From Acidobacteriota bacterium (lineage in GTDB: Bacteria > Acidobacteriota > Terriglobia > Bryobacterales > Bryobacteraceae), in contig JAEZIJ010000108.1 of the NCBI GenBank assembly GCA_023436715.1, positions 1-60,327 on the forward strand: DNA of 60,327 nt. Direction: 5' to 3'. The stretch's first letter is position 1. Every line of letters starts with the position of its first letter. Position numbers and translations under genes: made by a program. Below the pieces are notes generated by a model. It ran no database searches, was not told where the DNA came from, and saw only the letters and a list, made by a program, of their open reading frames with translations. Below, piece by piece: positions 1 to 7,760 of the stretch.

Positions 1-60
1 GACTTCCACCCGGCGCAGCTCTTTGCTGCTCAACGCTGTCCTTCCCAACCCGACCTCCAT
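1..60 (-). CDS. Transposase, N-terminal 20 codons only (partial)
   Basis: An ATG at 60 opens a reading frame that runs off the window edge without a stop. The visible peptide ends in SSKELRRVEV, which resembles the start of IS transposases that begin with a helix-turn-helix region. It lies directly inside the IS tip at 128, which is where a transposase gene should begin. Only 20 residues are visible, so the family is not established and activity cannot be judged. Confidence 0.45.
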   Translation of the reverse strand, partial: MEVGLGRTALSSKELRRVEV

Positions 61-128
61 TCGAGGTCTTCAGGTTAGGGGACATTTCTATCGAGGTCCA
101 AAGGGGACATTATCAAAGTGGCGCGACA
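1..128 (-). mobile_element. Insertion sequence end (IS21/ISNCY-like), body outside window
   Basis: Read on the minus strand, the element tip begins TGTCGCGCC at 128. It is followed by two copies of a short AATGTCCCC repeat (around 99-109 and 79-88), and then by a transposase start codon at 60. IS ends with TGT/ACA tips and several internal AATGTCC repeats are typical of IS21-like and some ISNCY-like elements; the exact family cannot be settled from one end. The rest of the element lies to the left, so neither the other inverted repeat nor a target duplication can be seen. Confidence 0.6.
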
Positions 129-193
129 GGAACTTAACGTAAAAACACCCCGATTATCCACTCGAGCGCAAAAGGGGGCGAACAACTTGGAAA

Positions 194-233
194 CCCGGAG
201 TGACACAGGCCGGGCGGACTGTGTCACTCCGGG
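194..233. terminator. 15-bp perfect inverted repeat 3' of the EF-G paralogue
   Basis: The arms at 194-208 (CCCGGAGTGACACAG) and 219-233 are perfect reverse complements separated by 10 bases. The hairpin ends 8 bases past the stop of the minus-strand EF-G-like gene, so it is placed as its transcription terminator. There is no clear T-run after it on the minus strand, so it could instead be a REP-type or mRNA-stabilising hairpin. Confidence 0.55.
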
Positions 234-241
234 CGACAGTA

Positions 242-2338
242 CTATTCTTCTTCCTCTTCCTCGCCGGTCTTGGCTGCCTTCGCGGCGGCGATGACCTTCT
301 CGGCCTGCAACTGCGGGACGAAGTCGTAGTGGCTGAACTCCATGGTGAAGGACCCGCGGCCCTGAGTCATCGAGGTCAGGTCGTTCTGGTAGTTCAGCAT
401 TTCGGCCATGGGGACCTGCGCTTTGACGATCTGCGTGCCGCCCCGGGTATCCATGCCCGAAATGCGGCCGCGGCGTCCGTTGAGGTCGCCCATCAGGTCG
501 CCGGCGTATTCGACCGGAGCCTGAATCTCGACGTTCATAATGGGCTCGAGCAGAGCGGGCTTGGCTTGTTCCATTGCCGCCCTGAACGCCTTGCGCGCGG
601 CGAGCTTAAAGGAAAGCTCCGAGGAGTCCACGTCGTGGTATGAGCCGTCGTACAGGATGACCTTGAAATCGACGACCGGGTAACCGGCAAGGTAACCCTT
701 CTCAGCGGTCTCCACAATGCCTTTTTCGACTGCCGGGATGTAGTTCTTGGGGATGGAGCCGCCGAAAATGTCGTTCACGAACTCGAACTTGCCGCCGCGG
801 GGCAGGGGCTCCATCTTGATCCAGCAATCTCCGAACTGGCCGTGGCCACCGGTCTGCTTCTTGTGGCGTCCCTGGACGTCCGCCGTTCCGCGAATCGTCT
901 CGCGATACGGGATCTTGGGGGCTTTCAAAGTGACATCGACGCTGTAGCGCTTCCGCAGGCGGCTGACGATCACCTCGACGTGCTGCTGCCCGGAGCCGGC
1001 CAGCAGGAACTCCTTCGTCTGCGGATCGCGATAAAACCTGAGCGACTGGTCCTCTTCGAGGATGCGCGCGATGGCATTGCCCATGCGGTCCTCGTCCTGA
1101 CGGGACTTGGCTTCGATGGCATAGGCGATCGAGGGCTCAGGCAGGGAGACCGGCGGGTACTGGATGAGGGACCCCTTGTCGGCGAGCGTATCGCCGGTGA
1201 GAGTCTCCTTCAACTTTGCGACAGCGCCGATGTCCCCGGCATGCAACTCGGTAACCGGCTGAATCGTCTTGCCCTGGAGGCAGCCGACGTGCGCGAGGCG
1301 CTCGGCGCCGCCCGTGCGGGCGTTCACTAGGTTGGCATCGTTCTTTACGATGCCTGAGATCACCTTGAAGTAGGTGAGCCGGCCGGCGAAGGGATCGGCC
1401 ACTGTCTTGAACACATACGACGAGACGGGCTCGGAATCCGAAATCGGACGCGCAACTTCCTGGTCGTTGATCTTGCCTGTGACCGGGGCCCGGTCGACCG
1501 GGGACGAGAAATTGTCCACGATGAAACCCATCAGAAGGTCGGACCCGATGTTGCTGAGCGCGGCGGTACACAGCACCGGGAACAACCTGCGCTCCTTCAC
1601 GGCAAGTGTGAGACCCTCGAGCATCTGTTCGGGAGAGAGCGAGCCCTTCTCGAAGAACTGCTCCATCAGCGCGTCGTTGCCTTCGGCCACCATCTCGACC
1701 AGAGCTTCGTGCGCCTTCTGGGCGGCGTCCGCCATATTGGCGGGAATTGCGCCCTCTTTGCCCTTGCCGTTGCCGCCGGTCTCGTACGTGAACGCCTTCA
1801 TCTGCACTAGATCGACTACGCCCTGGAAATCGCGCTCGGCGCCGATCGGAAGCTGGATGGGGACGGCGGTCCGGCCGAAATTCTCCTGGACGTTCGCGAG
1901 CACCCGGTCGAAGCTGGCGCGTTCGCGATCCAGCTTATTGATGACGAAGGCGGCAGGCAGGCCGAATTGCTGGGTGAACCCCCAAACCTTTTCGGTTTGG
2001 ACCTCGACGCCCGCGACACCATCGACTACGATGAGGGCGGAATCCGCCGCCGAGAGCGCGGCGTTGGTGTCGTTGATAAAGATGTTGAATCCGGGGGTAT
2101 CCAGCAGGTTGATTTTGGCCTTCTTCCACTCGACGAACGCGACCGCGGTGGAGATGGTCACCTTGCGCTGGACCTCTTCCTCGTCGAAGTCGGTGAGGGT
2201 GTTCCCCTCATCGACGCGCGTCATCCGGTTGGTTGCGCCGGTGGTGTAGAGGAGCGCGGCGGCCAGCGAAGTCTTCCCGCTGTTGCCGTGCCCGATCAAA
2301 CCTACATTCCTGATGTCCTTGCCTTCATAAACTTTCAC
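242..2338 (-). CDS. Elongation factor G-like GTPase (EF-G paralogue)
   Basis: This is a 698-residue translational GTPase. The P-loop GHGNSGKT is at residues 16-23, the G3 DTPG at 80-83 and the G4 NKLD at 134-137. The C-terminal part matches EF-G domains III-V in length and order. Canonical EF-G has an AHIDAGKT P-loop and sits near the ribosomal protein genes. Here the P-loop differs and no ribosomal genes are nearby, so this is more likely the EF-G-like paralogue (FusA2 type) than the main translocase. The C-terminus is a run of six glutamates. The start codon is GTG, preceded by an AGGGAG Shine-Dalgarno about 9 bases upstream. Function in translocation or ribosome recycling is inferred from the family. 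Confidence 0.9.
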   Translation of the reverse strand: MKVYEGKDIRNVGLIGHGNSGKTSLAAALLYTTGATNRMTRVDEGNTLTDFDEEEVQRKVTISTAVAFVEWKKAKINLLDTPGFNIFINDTNAALSAADSALIVVDGVAGVEVQTEKVWGFTQQFGLPAAFVINKLDRERASFDRVLANVQENFGRTAVPIQLPIGAERDFQGVVDLVQMKAFTYETGGNGKGKEGAIPANMADAAQKAHEALVEMVAEGNDALMEQFFEKGSLSPEQMLEGLTLAVKERRLFPVLCTAALSNIGSDLLMGFIVDNFSSPVDRAPVTGKINDQEVARPISDSEPVSSYVFKTVADPFAGRLTYFKVISGIVKNDANLVNARTGGAERLAHVGCLQGKTIQPVTELHAGDIGAVAKLKETLTGDTLADKGSLIQYPPVSLPEPSIAYAIEAKSRQDEDRMGNAIARILEEDQSLRFYRDPQTKEFLLAGSGQQHVEVIVSRLRKRYSVDVTLKAPKIPYRETIRGTADVQGRHKKQTGGHGQFGDCWIKMEPLPRGGKFEFVNDIFGGSIPKNYIPAVEKGIVETAEKGYLAGYPVVDFKVILYDGSYHDVDSSELSFKLAARKAFRAAMEQAKPALLEPIMNVEIQAPVEYAGDLMGDLNGRRGRISGMDTRGGTQIVKAQVPMAEMLNYQNDLTSMTQGRGSFTMEFSHYDFVPQLQAEKVIAAAKAAKTGEEEEEE

Positions 2339-2576
2339 AGTGAATGCTCCCTAGTGACGAACTCAAAGCCGGTGATCCGGAGCCACAGCTTGACTAGTCT
2401 ACCCGGGGGCGGATGCCCCGCGGTCAAGAAAGCCGCTGGGGGTCCCTAGAGGACGGCGAAATGCTCCAAAGTCTGGATCGTAGCACAGATAGGAGTCCGG
2501 AGTCTGGAGCACTCCCTGCGGCGGGCCGCGGGCGTGCGACAAGAATGTGGAGCAACGGCGGATGTGGTTGATTCCG

Positions 2577-2616
2577 CCGGACTATCCGAGCGTACGGATA
2601 CGCTCGGATAGTCCGG
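2577..2616. terminator. 18-bp perfect hairpin with 4-base loop
   Basis: The arms at 2577-2594 and 2599-2616 are perfect reverse complements, with loop CGGA at 2595-2598. It lies 64 bases 3' of the minus-strand zinc-ribbon gene and about 240 bases 5' of the EF-G-like gene. It could terminate transcription of the former, but no U-tract follows, so a mobile REP/MITE-like palindrome is equally possible. Confidence 0.6.
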
Positions 2617-2640
2617 GAGCAGGCCGGGCATGCCCGCTCC
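2616..2640. repeat. REP-like palindrome with GGGCATGCCC core
   Basis: GGAGC at 2616-2620 pairs with GCTCC at 2636-2640 around an inner CGGGCATGCCCG palindrome. The 15-base string at 2622-2636 (GGCCGGGCATGCCCG) recurs exactly at 60310-60324 at the other end of the window. This marks it as a dispersed repeat rather than a gene-specific terminator. Confidence 0.5.
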
Positions 2641-2679
2641 TTCAGGACGCGCGGTTCTTCTTAGGGGCCACCTCGGCCG

Positions 2680-3447
2680 CTAATGCCGATGGCTGGCTTC
2701 AACCGGAGCGGAGTCCGCGCCGGCGTCGTCGACTTCCGCGGGCGGCGGAGTGTAGAAAAGAATCCGGCCGCAGCTTTCGCAGAACATGATGCGATCGCGC
2801 CTGCGGAGGTCCTGGTAAAACTGAAGGCGCAGGGCCATGTGGCAAGCGGAGCACCGGCCGTCGATCGCCTCGGCGACTGCAATGCCCTTTCGGCTCTTGC
2901 GGATTCTCTCATAAGCCGAGAGAACGTTCGGCGTCATGTCTTTGGTGGCTTTGCTGCGTTCGGCCAGGAGTTCCCGCAGTTGCGCTTCAGTAGTGGCCGT
3001 TTGCTTCCGCGCCGCTTCCTGTTCCGCGTTCACCTGCTGTTTTTCCGCGTTCAGGGCCGACTCCGCCGTCTTCACGTTCCGTTCCAACGGCTCGGATTCA
3101 GTCATGCGCTCGAGGATGCGGTCCTCGCACTTGCGGATTTCCAGTTCGCAGTAATCGATTTCGTTCTTGAAGCTCGTGTACTGCGCATTCGTCTTAGCCT
3201 GGAGCATCTGGTCTTTGAGCTTAGAGATGCGTTGTTGCTGCTCCTGAATATCACTGTCCAGCCGCTTGCGCTCGCGCTGATTCGCTGCGAGTGCCGCACG
3301 GTCGGCTTCCACCTTTCGGATGTGTGAATCCAGGGTTCTCTCTATGGCTGAGATGTGCTTCGGAAGAGCGGCTATCTCATGCTGCAGTTTCGCAATTCGT
3401 CGATCCAGATCCTGCAGTTGGATAGCCAGGGTAAGGTCTGGCACCAT
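2680..3447 (-). CDS. Coiled-coil protein with C4 zinc ribbon
   Basis: This 255-residue protein has a long coiled coil (about residues 8-170) followed by a four-cysteine zinc ribbon with C199-x2-C202 and C223-x2-C226. This layout matches the widespread family of bacterial coiled-coil plus C4 zinc-ribbon proteins (zf-RING_7 type). A role in nucleic-acid or protein binding is often assumed for these, but no specific function is established here. The AAGGA Shine-Dalgarno lies 4 bases before the ATG, and a TAAAAT box just upstream suggests a very short leader. Confidence 0.85.
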   Translation of the reverse strand: MVPDLTLAIQLQDLDRRIAKLQHEIAALPKHISAIERTLDSHIRKVEADRAALAANQRERKRLDSDIQEQQQRISKLKDQMLQAKTNAQYTSFKNEIDYCELEIRKCEDRILERMTESEPLERNVKTAESALNAEKQQVNAEQEAARKQTATTEAQLRELLAERSKATKDMTPNVLSAYERIRKSRKGIAVAEAIDGRCSACHMALRLQFYQDLRRRDRIMFCESCGRILFYTPPPAEVDDAGADSAPVEASHRH

Positions 3448-3539
3448 TTGATCCTTAATTTTAGCACGCGCGCAGCGCTGGAGCGGCAGCCCATGAATGC
3501 CTCCCGGTCTGTGCGGGAGACGCTATGCATCGCTGACTC

Positions 3540-3600
3540 GTATCAGGGCGTGGTTTTAGCCATGCCGTAGCGTCACGAAAAGGCTCAGGCTTTAGCTTGG
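3540..3600 (+). repeat. Two-hairpin REP-like element, degenerate copy
   Basis: Hairpin A has arms at 3547-3555 and 3558-3566 that pair through two G-U wobbles. Hairpin B has arms AGGCT (3587-3591) and AGCTT (3594-3598). The gap between A and B is 20 bases. The same A-spacer-B layout with the leading GTATCAGG occurs near 22.4 kb and, reversed, near 53.2 kb. The element fills most of the 198-base gap between the zinc-ribbon gene and murJ. Confidence 0.6.
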
Positions 3601-3645
3601 CTTTAGCTGAGGACGGCTTCCTTGATGACGGATGTACAAACTCAT

Positions 3646-5283
3646 TCATCGGCGGGCTATCGGGGCGATCACGGCGCGCGTTGCTGTTTCGAGTTCAGCG
3701 ACGCGGAACAGGCGGCAAAGGCCCCCGAACACGGCCACGCCGGCCGGAATTGACAGCGCGAGTTCTACCAGGCGGGCAAACCGCGTGACCCCGAGCCAGT
3801 CCTGAATCGCATTGCGGCACAGCAGGACAGCTCCTCCCATCACGACCGCGGCCACACCGATCTTCACCGTACTTGCCGCCAGGGCTCGGCCGTGTATGCC
3901 GCCGAGTCGCTCCTTTATCAGCCAGAACAGCACCAGCGAGGCGAACACCGATACGCCGGATGTCGCCAAAGCCAGGCCCGCATGGCCCAGATCGGTGTGG
4001 TGGGTCAGCGTCCACGCCGCGCCGAAATTGATGAGGATTGAGGCGATGCTCACGAGCGCGGGAACGCGTGCGCTCCCGAGCGCGTAGAACGCTGGCGCAA
4101 GCACTTTAAGGGCTGCGTAGCCGGCCAGTCCTATGGCGTAGCATGACAGGGCCACGGCGGTCTGATGGGTGTCGTACGCCTCGAACTTACGGCCCTGATA
4201 AATCAGGCCGATCATCGCGTCTCCCAGAATTACCAGCCCGATCGACGACGGGACAGTGAGCAGCAGGACCATGCCCACCGACCGGGAAAGCGTTCGCCGG
4301 AACTCGTCGAGGTTGCCGGAGGCGGCGCTGCGGGAGATCGAAGGCAGGGTGGCCGAGGCGATCGCGACTCCGAACAGCCCCAGCGGAAGCTGCATGAAGC
4401 GGAAAGCGAATTGAAGCCAGCTCACCGGGCCATCCAGGCCGCGAATGGGATCGACGATGGAGGACGCGAAGTTTGTGTTGACTACGACGTTGACCTGCAC
4501 GGCCGCACTGCCGATGATTGCCGGGCCCATAAGCCGGATGATGTGTACGAGCCCCGGGTGGGACCAGCTCAGGCGGGGGCGGAAACGAAAACCGAGCCGC
4601 CACAGTGCCGGCACCTGCCAGAGCAATTGCAGAACTCCGCCGAGGACGACGCCCCACGCCATTCCCGTGATCGGAGCGACGCCTACGTGCGGCCCCAGCC
4701 AGAATCCAAGCGCGACGCCGAAAACCACGCTCCCGACGTTGAAGAACGTGGAAGCCAGAGCGGGGACCGCAAACTGTCCGCATGCGTTCAGCACACCCAT
4801 GGCCTGTGCAGCGAGCGCCACCACCAGCAGGAACGGGAACATGATCCGCGTGAGATTGATGGCGAGCGAGAATTTCGCGGGGTCCGCCGTTTCCCATCCC
4901 GGCGCGAGCAGGCCCACGAGAAACGGGCTGAACACGGTGCCGAGCACGCAAAGCGCGCCCACGATGAGGATCACTGCCGTGCCGACGAGGTTCGAAAGCT
5001 CGGCGGCGCCCTTCTTTCCCTTGGTTGCGAGGTACTCGGTGAAGGTCGGCACGAAGGCCGACGAGAGCGCGCCTTCCGCGAACAGGTCGCGCGTGAGGTT
5101 CGGGATGCGGAAGCCGAGCGAGAACGCGTCGTAGATGCGGCCGGCGCCGAACAGGTGGGCCATGACGGTTTCCCGCACGAGCCCGCTTACGCGGCTGAGC
5201 AGCACCGCCGCCGACACCACGCCCGCGGCGCGGACGATCTGCTCGTGGCCGGCGGAGACCGCGTCCGGGCGGCTTTCAGTCAC
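3646..5283 (-). CDS. murJ: Lipid II flippase MurJ (MviN)
   Basis: This is a 545-residue polytopic membrane protein of the MOP superfamily, with about 14 hydrophobic segments. The N-terminal region has the MurJ hallmark RVSGLVRETVMAHLFGAG, followed by an RIPN...FAEGALSSAFVP stretch. MurJ moves the peptidoglycan precursor lipid II across the inner membrane. The ATG overlaps the 3' end of the upstream dipeptidase gene by 8 bases, so the two are probably cotranscribed and translationally coupled. Confidence 0.95.
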   Translation of the reverse strand: MTESRPDAVSAGHEQIVRAAGVVSAAVLLSRVSGLVRETVMAHLFGAGRIYDAFSLGFRIPNLTRDLFAEGALSSAFVPTFTEYLATKGKKGAAELSNLVGTAVILIVGALCVLGTVFSPFLVGLLAPGWETADPAKFSLAINLTRIMFPFLLVVALAAQAMGVLNACGQFAVPALASTFFNVGSVVFGVALGFWLGPHVGVAPITGMAWGVVLGGVLQLLWQVPALWRLGFRFRPRLSWSHPGLVHIIRLMGPAIIGSAAVQVNVVVNTNFASSIVDPIRGLDGPVSWLQFAFRFMQLPLGLFGVAIASATLPSISRSAASGNLDEFRRTLSRSVGMVLLLTVPSSIGLVILGDAMIGLIYQGRKFEAYDTHQTAVALSCYAIGLAGYAALKVLAPAFYALGSARVPALVSIASILINFGAAWTLTHHTDLGHAGLALATSGVSVFASLVLFWLIKERLGGIHGRALAASTVKIGVAAVVMGGAVLLCRNAIQDWLGVTRFARLVELALSIPAGVAVFGGLCRLFRVAELETATRAVIAPIARR

Positions 5284-6658
5284 GTGGCTGATGTCCGTAC
5301 TCCTCGAGGAAATGCGCTACGGTCAGAATGCCCTGATAGAAGTTCTCCACGCGGAACTTCTCATTTGGCGAGTGCAGACCATCATCGGGCAGTCCAAAAC
5401 CCATCATCACGCTGGGGATGCCGAGGTGCTTCGCGAAGTCACCCACGATCGGCACGGACGCGCCGTCGCGGATGAACACCGTGGGGCGGCCGAACACAGT
5501 TGAAAACGCGCGGGCGGCGACGCAAATGGCGGGGTGGTCCGGGTCGACAAGCACAGCCGGAGACGCGCTGAGGACGCGCACATCCATGCGGATGCCCTCG
5601 GGCGCGTTTTGGGCGACGAATTCCCGGAATCGGGCGATCACCTTTTCCGGATCCTGATTTGGCACAAGCCGGAAACTCACTTTCGCGGTCGCCGAGGCCG
5701 GGATCACGGTCTTGGCGCCGGCGCCGGTGAAGCCGCCCGCGATTCCGTGTACTTCGAACGTGGGCCGCGCCCAGATGCGCTCCAGCACGGAATATCCGCG
5801 CTCGCCCGTGAGTTTTTCCGAGCCGACCTCGTTCGTCAGGAACTCGCCCTCGTTGAACGGGAGACTCGCCCAGCTTGCCTTTTCGGCGGGTGCCGGGGCG
5901 ACGACATCGTCATAGATTCCGGGCACCCGGATGACTCCGTGCTCGTCCTTCGCCTTCCGCAGCAGTTCGACGAGGCCGAAGACGGGGTTTGGCGCTGCGC
6001 CGCCGTACAGGCCCGAGTGGAGGTCACGGGCCGGGCCGGACGCTTCAACTTCCAGGTAAATCAAGCCGCGCAGGCCGACGCAGAGGGTGGGCATGCCGTC
6101 TGCGTACAGCGCGGTGTCCGATACCAGCGCCGCATCGGCTTTGAGTTTCTCCGGGTTCTCCTCGACGTACTTCGTGATGGATGCCCCGCCGACTTCCTCT
6201 TCGCCTTCCGCGAGGAACTTGAGATTCACCGGAAGTGTTCCGTACACGGCGCGCAAGGCCTCGACGGCTTTGATGTGCATGTACATCTGGCCCTTGTCGT
6301 CGGCCGAGCCGCGGGCGTACAGATTGCCATCGCGCACGGTGGGTTCGAACGGGGGGCTCACCCAGGCCTCGAGCGGATCGGGAGGCTGTACGTCGTAGTG
6401 GCCATAGCAGAGCACGGTGGGTTTGCCGGGCGCGTGCAGCCAATCGGCATAGACCAGCGGGTGCCCGGAGGTGGGGATCACCTCGACGTTCTCCAAGCCC
6501 GCGCCGGCTAGGGCTGCCGCGACAAAGCCGGCCGCGCTCTCGATATCGCGGCGGTGCTCCGGCAGGGTGCTTACGCTTGGAATGCGCAGAAAGGCCTTGA
6601 GTTCCTCAAGGAAGCGCTCTCGGTTCTCAGCGACGTGACGGTCGATGACGTGGGGCAT
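5276..6658 (-). CDS. M20-family dipeptidase (zinc metallopeptidase)
   Basis: This 460-residue protein carries the M20/M25/M40 metal-site motifs: GHYDVQP (metal His and catalytic Asp), GSADDKGQ (bridging Asp), AEGEEEVGG (catalytic and metal Glu) and a C-terminal DDGLHSPNE (metal His). The lid-domain LHSGLYGG motif is also present. It likely hydrolyses dipeptides in the cytoplasm; no export signal is visible. The start follows a GGAG Shine-Dalgarno five bases upstream, with a TATAAT box further upstream. The gene overlaps murJ by 8 bases. Substrate specificity cannot be read from the sequence. Confidence 0.93.
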   Translation of the reverse strand: MPHVIDRHVAENRERFLEELKAFLRIPSVSTLPEHRRDIESAAGFVAAALAGAGLENVEVIPTSGHPLVYADWLHAPGKPTVLCYGHYDVQPPDPLEAWVSPPFEPTVRDGNLYARGSADDKGQMYMHIKAVEALRAVYGTLPVNLKFLAEGEEEVGGASITKYVEENPEKLKADAALVSDTALYADGMPTLCVGLRGLIYLEVEASGPARDLHSGLYGGAAPNPVFGLVELLRKAKDEHGVIRVPGIYDDVVAPAPAEKASWASLPFNEGEFLTNEVGSEKLTGERGYSVLERIWARPTFEVHGIAGGFTGAGAKTVIPASATAKVSFRLVPNQDPEKVIARFREFVAQNAPEGIRMDVRVLSASPAVLVDPDHPAICVAARAFSTVFGRPTVFIRDGASVPIVGDFAKHLGIPSVMMGFGLPDDGLHSPNEKFRVENFYQGILTVAHFLEEYGHQPRD

Positions 6659-6684
6659 GTGTCTCCGGGGGTGGCGAAAAGTCC

Positions 6685-6690
6685 ATTATA
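6685..6690 (-). promoter_or_regulatory. Probable -10 box (TATAAT) for the dipeptidase-murJ unit
   Basis: A perfect TATAAT reads on the minus strand 26 bases before the dipeptidase start codon. No good -35 hexamer is present at 16-18 bases. The box lies in the 54-base gap after the receiver-like gene, so the dipeptidase-murJ pair probably has its own promoter. Confidence 0.5.
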
Positions 6691-6712
6691 AGCGCCGGAG
6701 TGGCACAGGCCC

Positions 6713-7135
6713 TTACAGCCCCGCCGGGATCGTCTTGAGCCTCGCGATCTCCTTGCGCGCGGGTTTCCTCGTGAACTGCAGGCAGGCGTTGGTAAGAATG
6801 CGGCGCACCTCTTTCTCATCGAAGGGCTGGGCCAGCAAATCGTACGCCCCCAGGTTCAGCACCTCGGCCCAGAACAGGTCGTCGGCGGTGCGGCGAGTGA
6901 CGATGATGGCAGGGAAGACTCCCAGTTCGTAGGTGAGGTCGATCACGTCTGTCCATACGCCGTCGGGGAGTTCGGCCTCGGTAAGGACAGCGCGGTACGG
7001 TTGGGCGCCGAGCATCCGGCTGGCTCCCTCGATCGAAGTGGCATGGTCCAATGTGAGCGCGGCCGGGCGAAGTATTTCGGAGAGCGTTTCCGCTTCCGCT
7101 TGGTCGGGGGATATGAATAGAACCGAGAACGCCAT
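6713..7135 (-). CDS. Degenerate receiver-domain protein (pseudo-receiver)
   Basis: This 140-residue protein has the fold signature of a CheY-like receiver but lacks the usual phosphorylation residues. The N-terminal acidic pair is replaced by Ser-Pro (residues 9-10). The phospho-acceptor Asp is replaced by Glu (E53 in LTEAELPDG). The conserved Lys before Pro-Phe is Gln (Q103 in LLAQPF). The conserved Thr/Ser is kept as T80. No output domain is attached. A GGGAG Shine-Dalgarno precedes the ATG. It is unlikely to act as an ordinary phosphorylated receiver; a constitutive or protein-binding role is inferred. Confidence 0.8.
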   Translation of the reverse strand: MAFSVLFISPDQAEAETLSEILRPAALTLDHATSIEGASRMLGAQPYRAVLTEAELPDGVWTDVIDLTYELGVFPAIIVTRRTADDLFWAEVLNLGAYDLLAQPFDEKEVRRILTNACLQFTRKPARKEIARLKTIPAGL

Positions 7136-7214
7136 AAAGACCGGCTCCCAGGACCGGTATTGCCCAATGGTAAACTGCTTTCACGCACCGGGCAATGGGG
7201 CTTAATTTGCTTGC

Positions 7215-7760
7215 CTACTGACTCTTGTCGTGCTTCATGACGGCGATGTAGCCGAGGTTTCTGTACAACTGCCTGTAATCCAGGCCGCAGCCGACGACGA
7301 AGCGGTCCGGAATCTCGAAGCAGCGAAACTCAACGGGGATCTGAACGATGCGGCGGGAGGTGCGGTCGAGGAGCGTGCAGAGCGCGAGCGTGTTTGGCCC
7401 CCGCGCGGCGAGCGTTTGAAGCAGATACCGGGCGGTGAAACCCGTATCCACGATATCCTCGACGAGCAGGACGTCTTCGCCCTCGATTGTGTCGTCAAGG
7501 TCCTTGGCAATCCGCACCACGCCCGGTGCGGAAGGCTTGCTCGAAAAGCTGGAGATCGACAGGAAGTCGATCTTCACCGGTATGTCGATTCTGCGTGCCA
7601 GGGCTGTCAGAAAGAACACCGAACCCTTCAGCACTCCGACGAGCTTGAGTTCCCGGCCGCGGTAGCGTTCGCTGATCTCGGCGGCCAACTCGGCGATGCG
7701 CTCCGAAACCTCCTCCTCCGTGTAGAGGATCTTTTCCACCTCGGGAGCGGCGGACTTCAT
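7215..7760 (-). CDS. hpt: Hypoxanthine phosphoribosyltransferase
   Basis: This 181-residue protein has the typical length of the family. It shows the PRPP-binding motif LLVEDIVDTGFTA and the upstream GVLKGSVFFLTALAR stretch of HPRT. It converts hypoxanthine or guanine plus PRPP to IMP or GMP in purine salvage. The start ATG overlaps the stop of the upstream kinase-like fusion gene by 4 bases, which indicates translational coupling. Confidence 0.95.
   Translation of the reverse strand: MKSAAPEVEKILYTEEEVSERIAELAAEISERYRGRELKLVGVLKGSVFFLTALARRIDIPVKIDFLSISSFSSKPSAPGVVRIAKDLDDTIEGEDVLLVEDIVDTGFTARYLLQTLAARGPNTLALCTLLDRTSRRIVQIPVEFRCFEIPDRFVVGCGLDYRQLYRNLGYIAVMKHDKSQ

Larger units (their letters stand above)
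2339..2679. other. 341-base intergenic region with hairpins, no gene
   Basis: No convincing coding frame is present. The region separates the coiled-coil zinc-ribbon gene from the EF-G-like gene, both on the minus strand. It holds the long perfect hairpin at 2577-2616, a REP-like GGGCATGCCC palindrome at 2622-2640, and an AGGGAG Shine-Dalgarno next to the EF-G start. A TACGAT box on the minus strand near 2479-2484 could be a -10 element for the EF-G-like gene, but no good -35 is visible. Confidence 0.6.

Noticed and set aside
4165..5475. Long plus-strand open frame opposite murJ and the dipeptidase
   Set aside because: It is antisense to a clear murJ gene, is rich in Arg, Glu and His, and has no family features. 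High GC content opens such frames by chance.
6340..6352. GGTTCGAAC-like string resembling a tRNA T-arm
   Set aside because: It lies inside the dipeptidase coding sequence and no acceptor or anticodon stem can be built around it.
7159..7196. ATTGCCC...GGGCAAT inverted repeat before the receiver gene as a riboswitch
   Set aside because: Only seven bases pair across a 24-base gap and no known riboswitch core is visible. It may be chance or a weak terminator after hpt.
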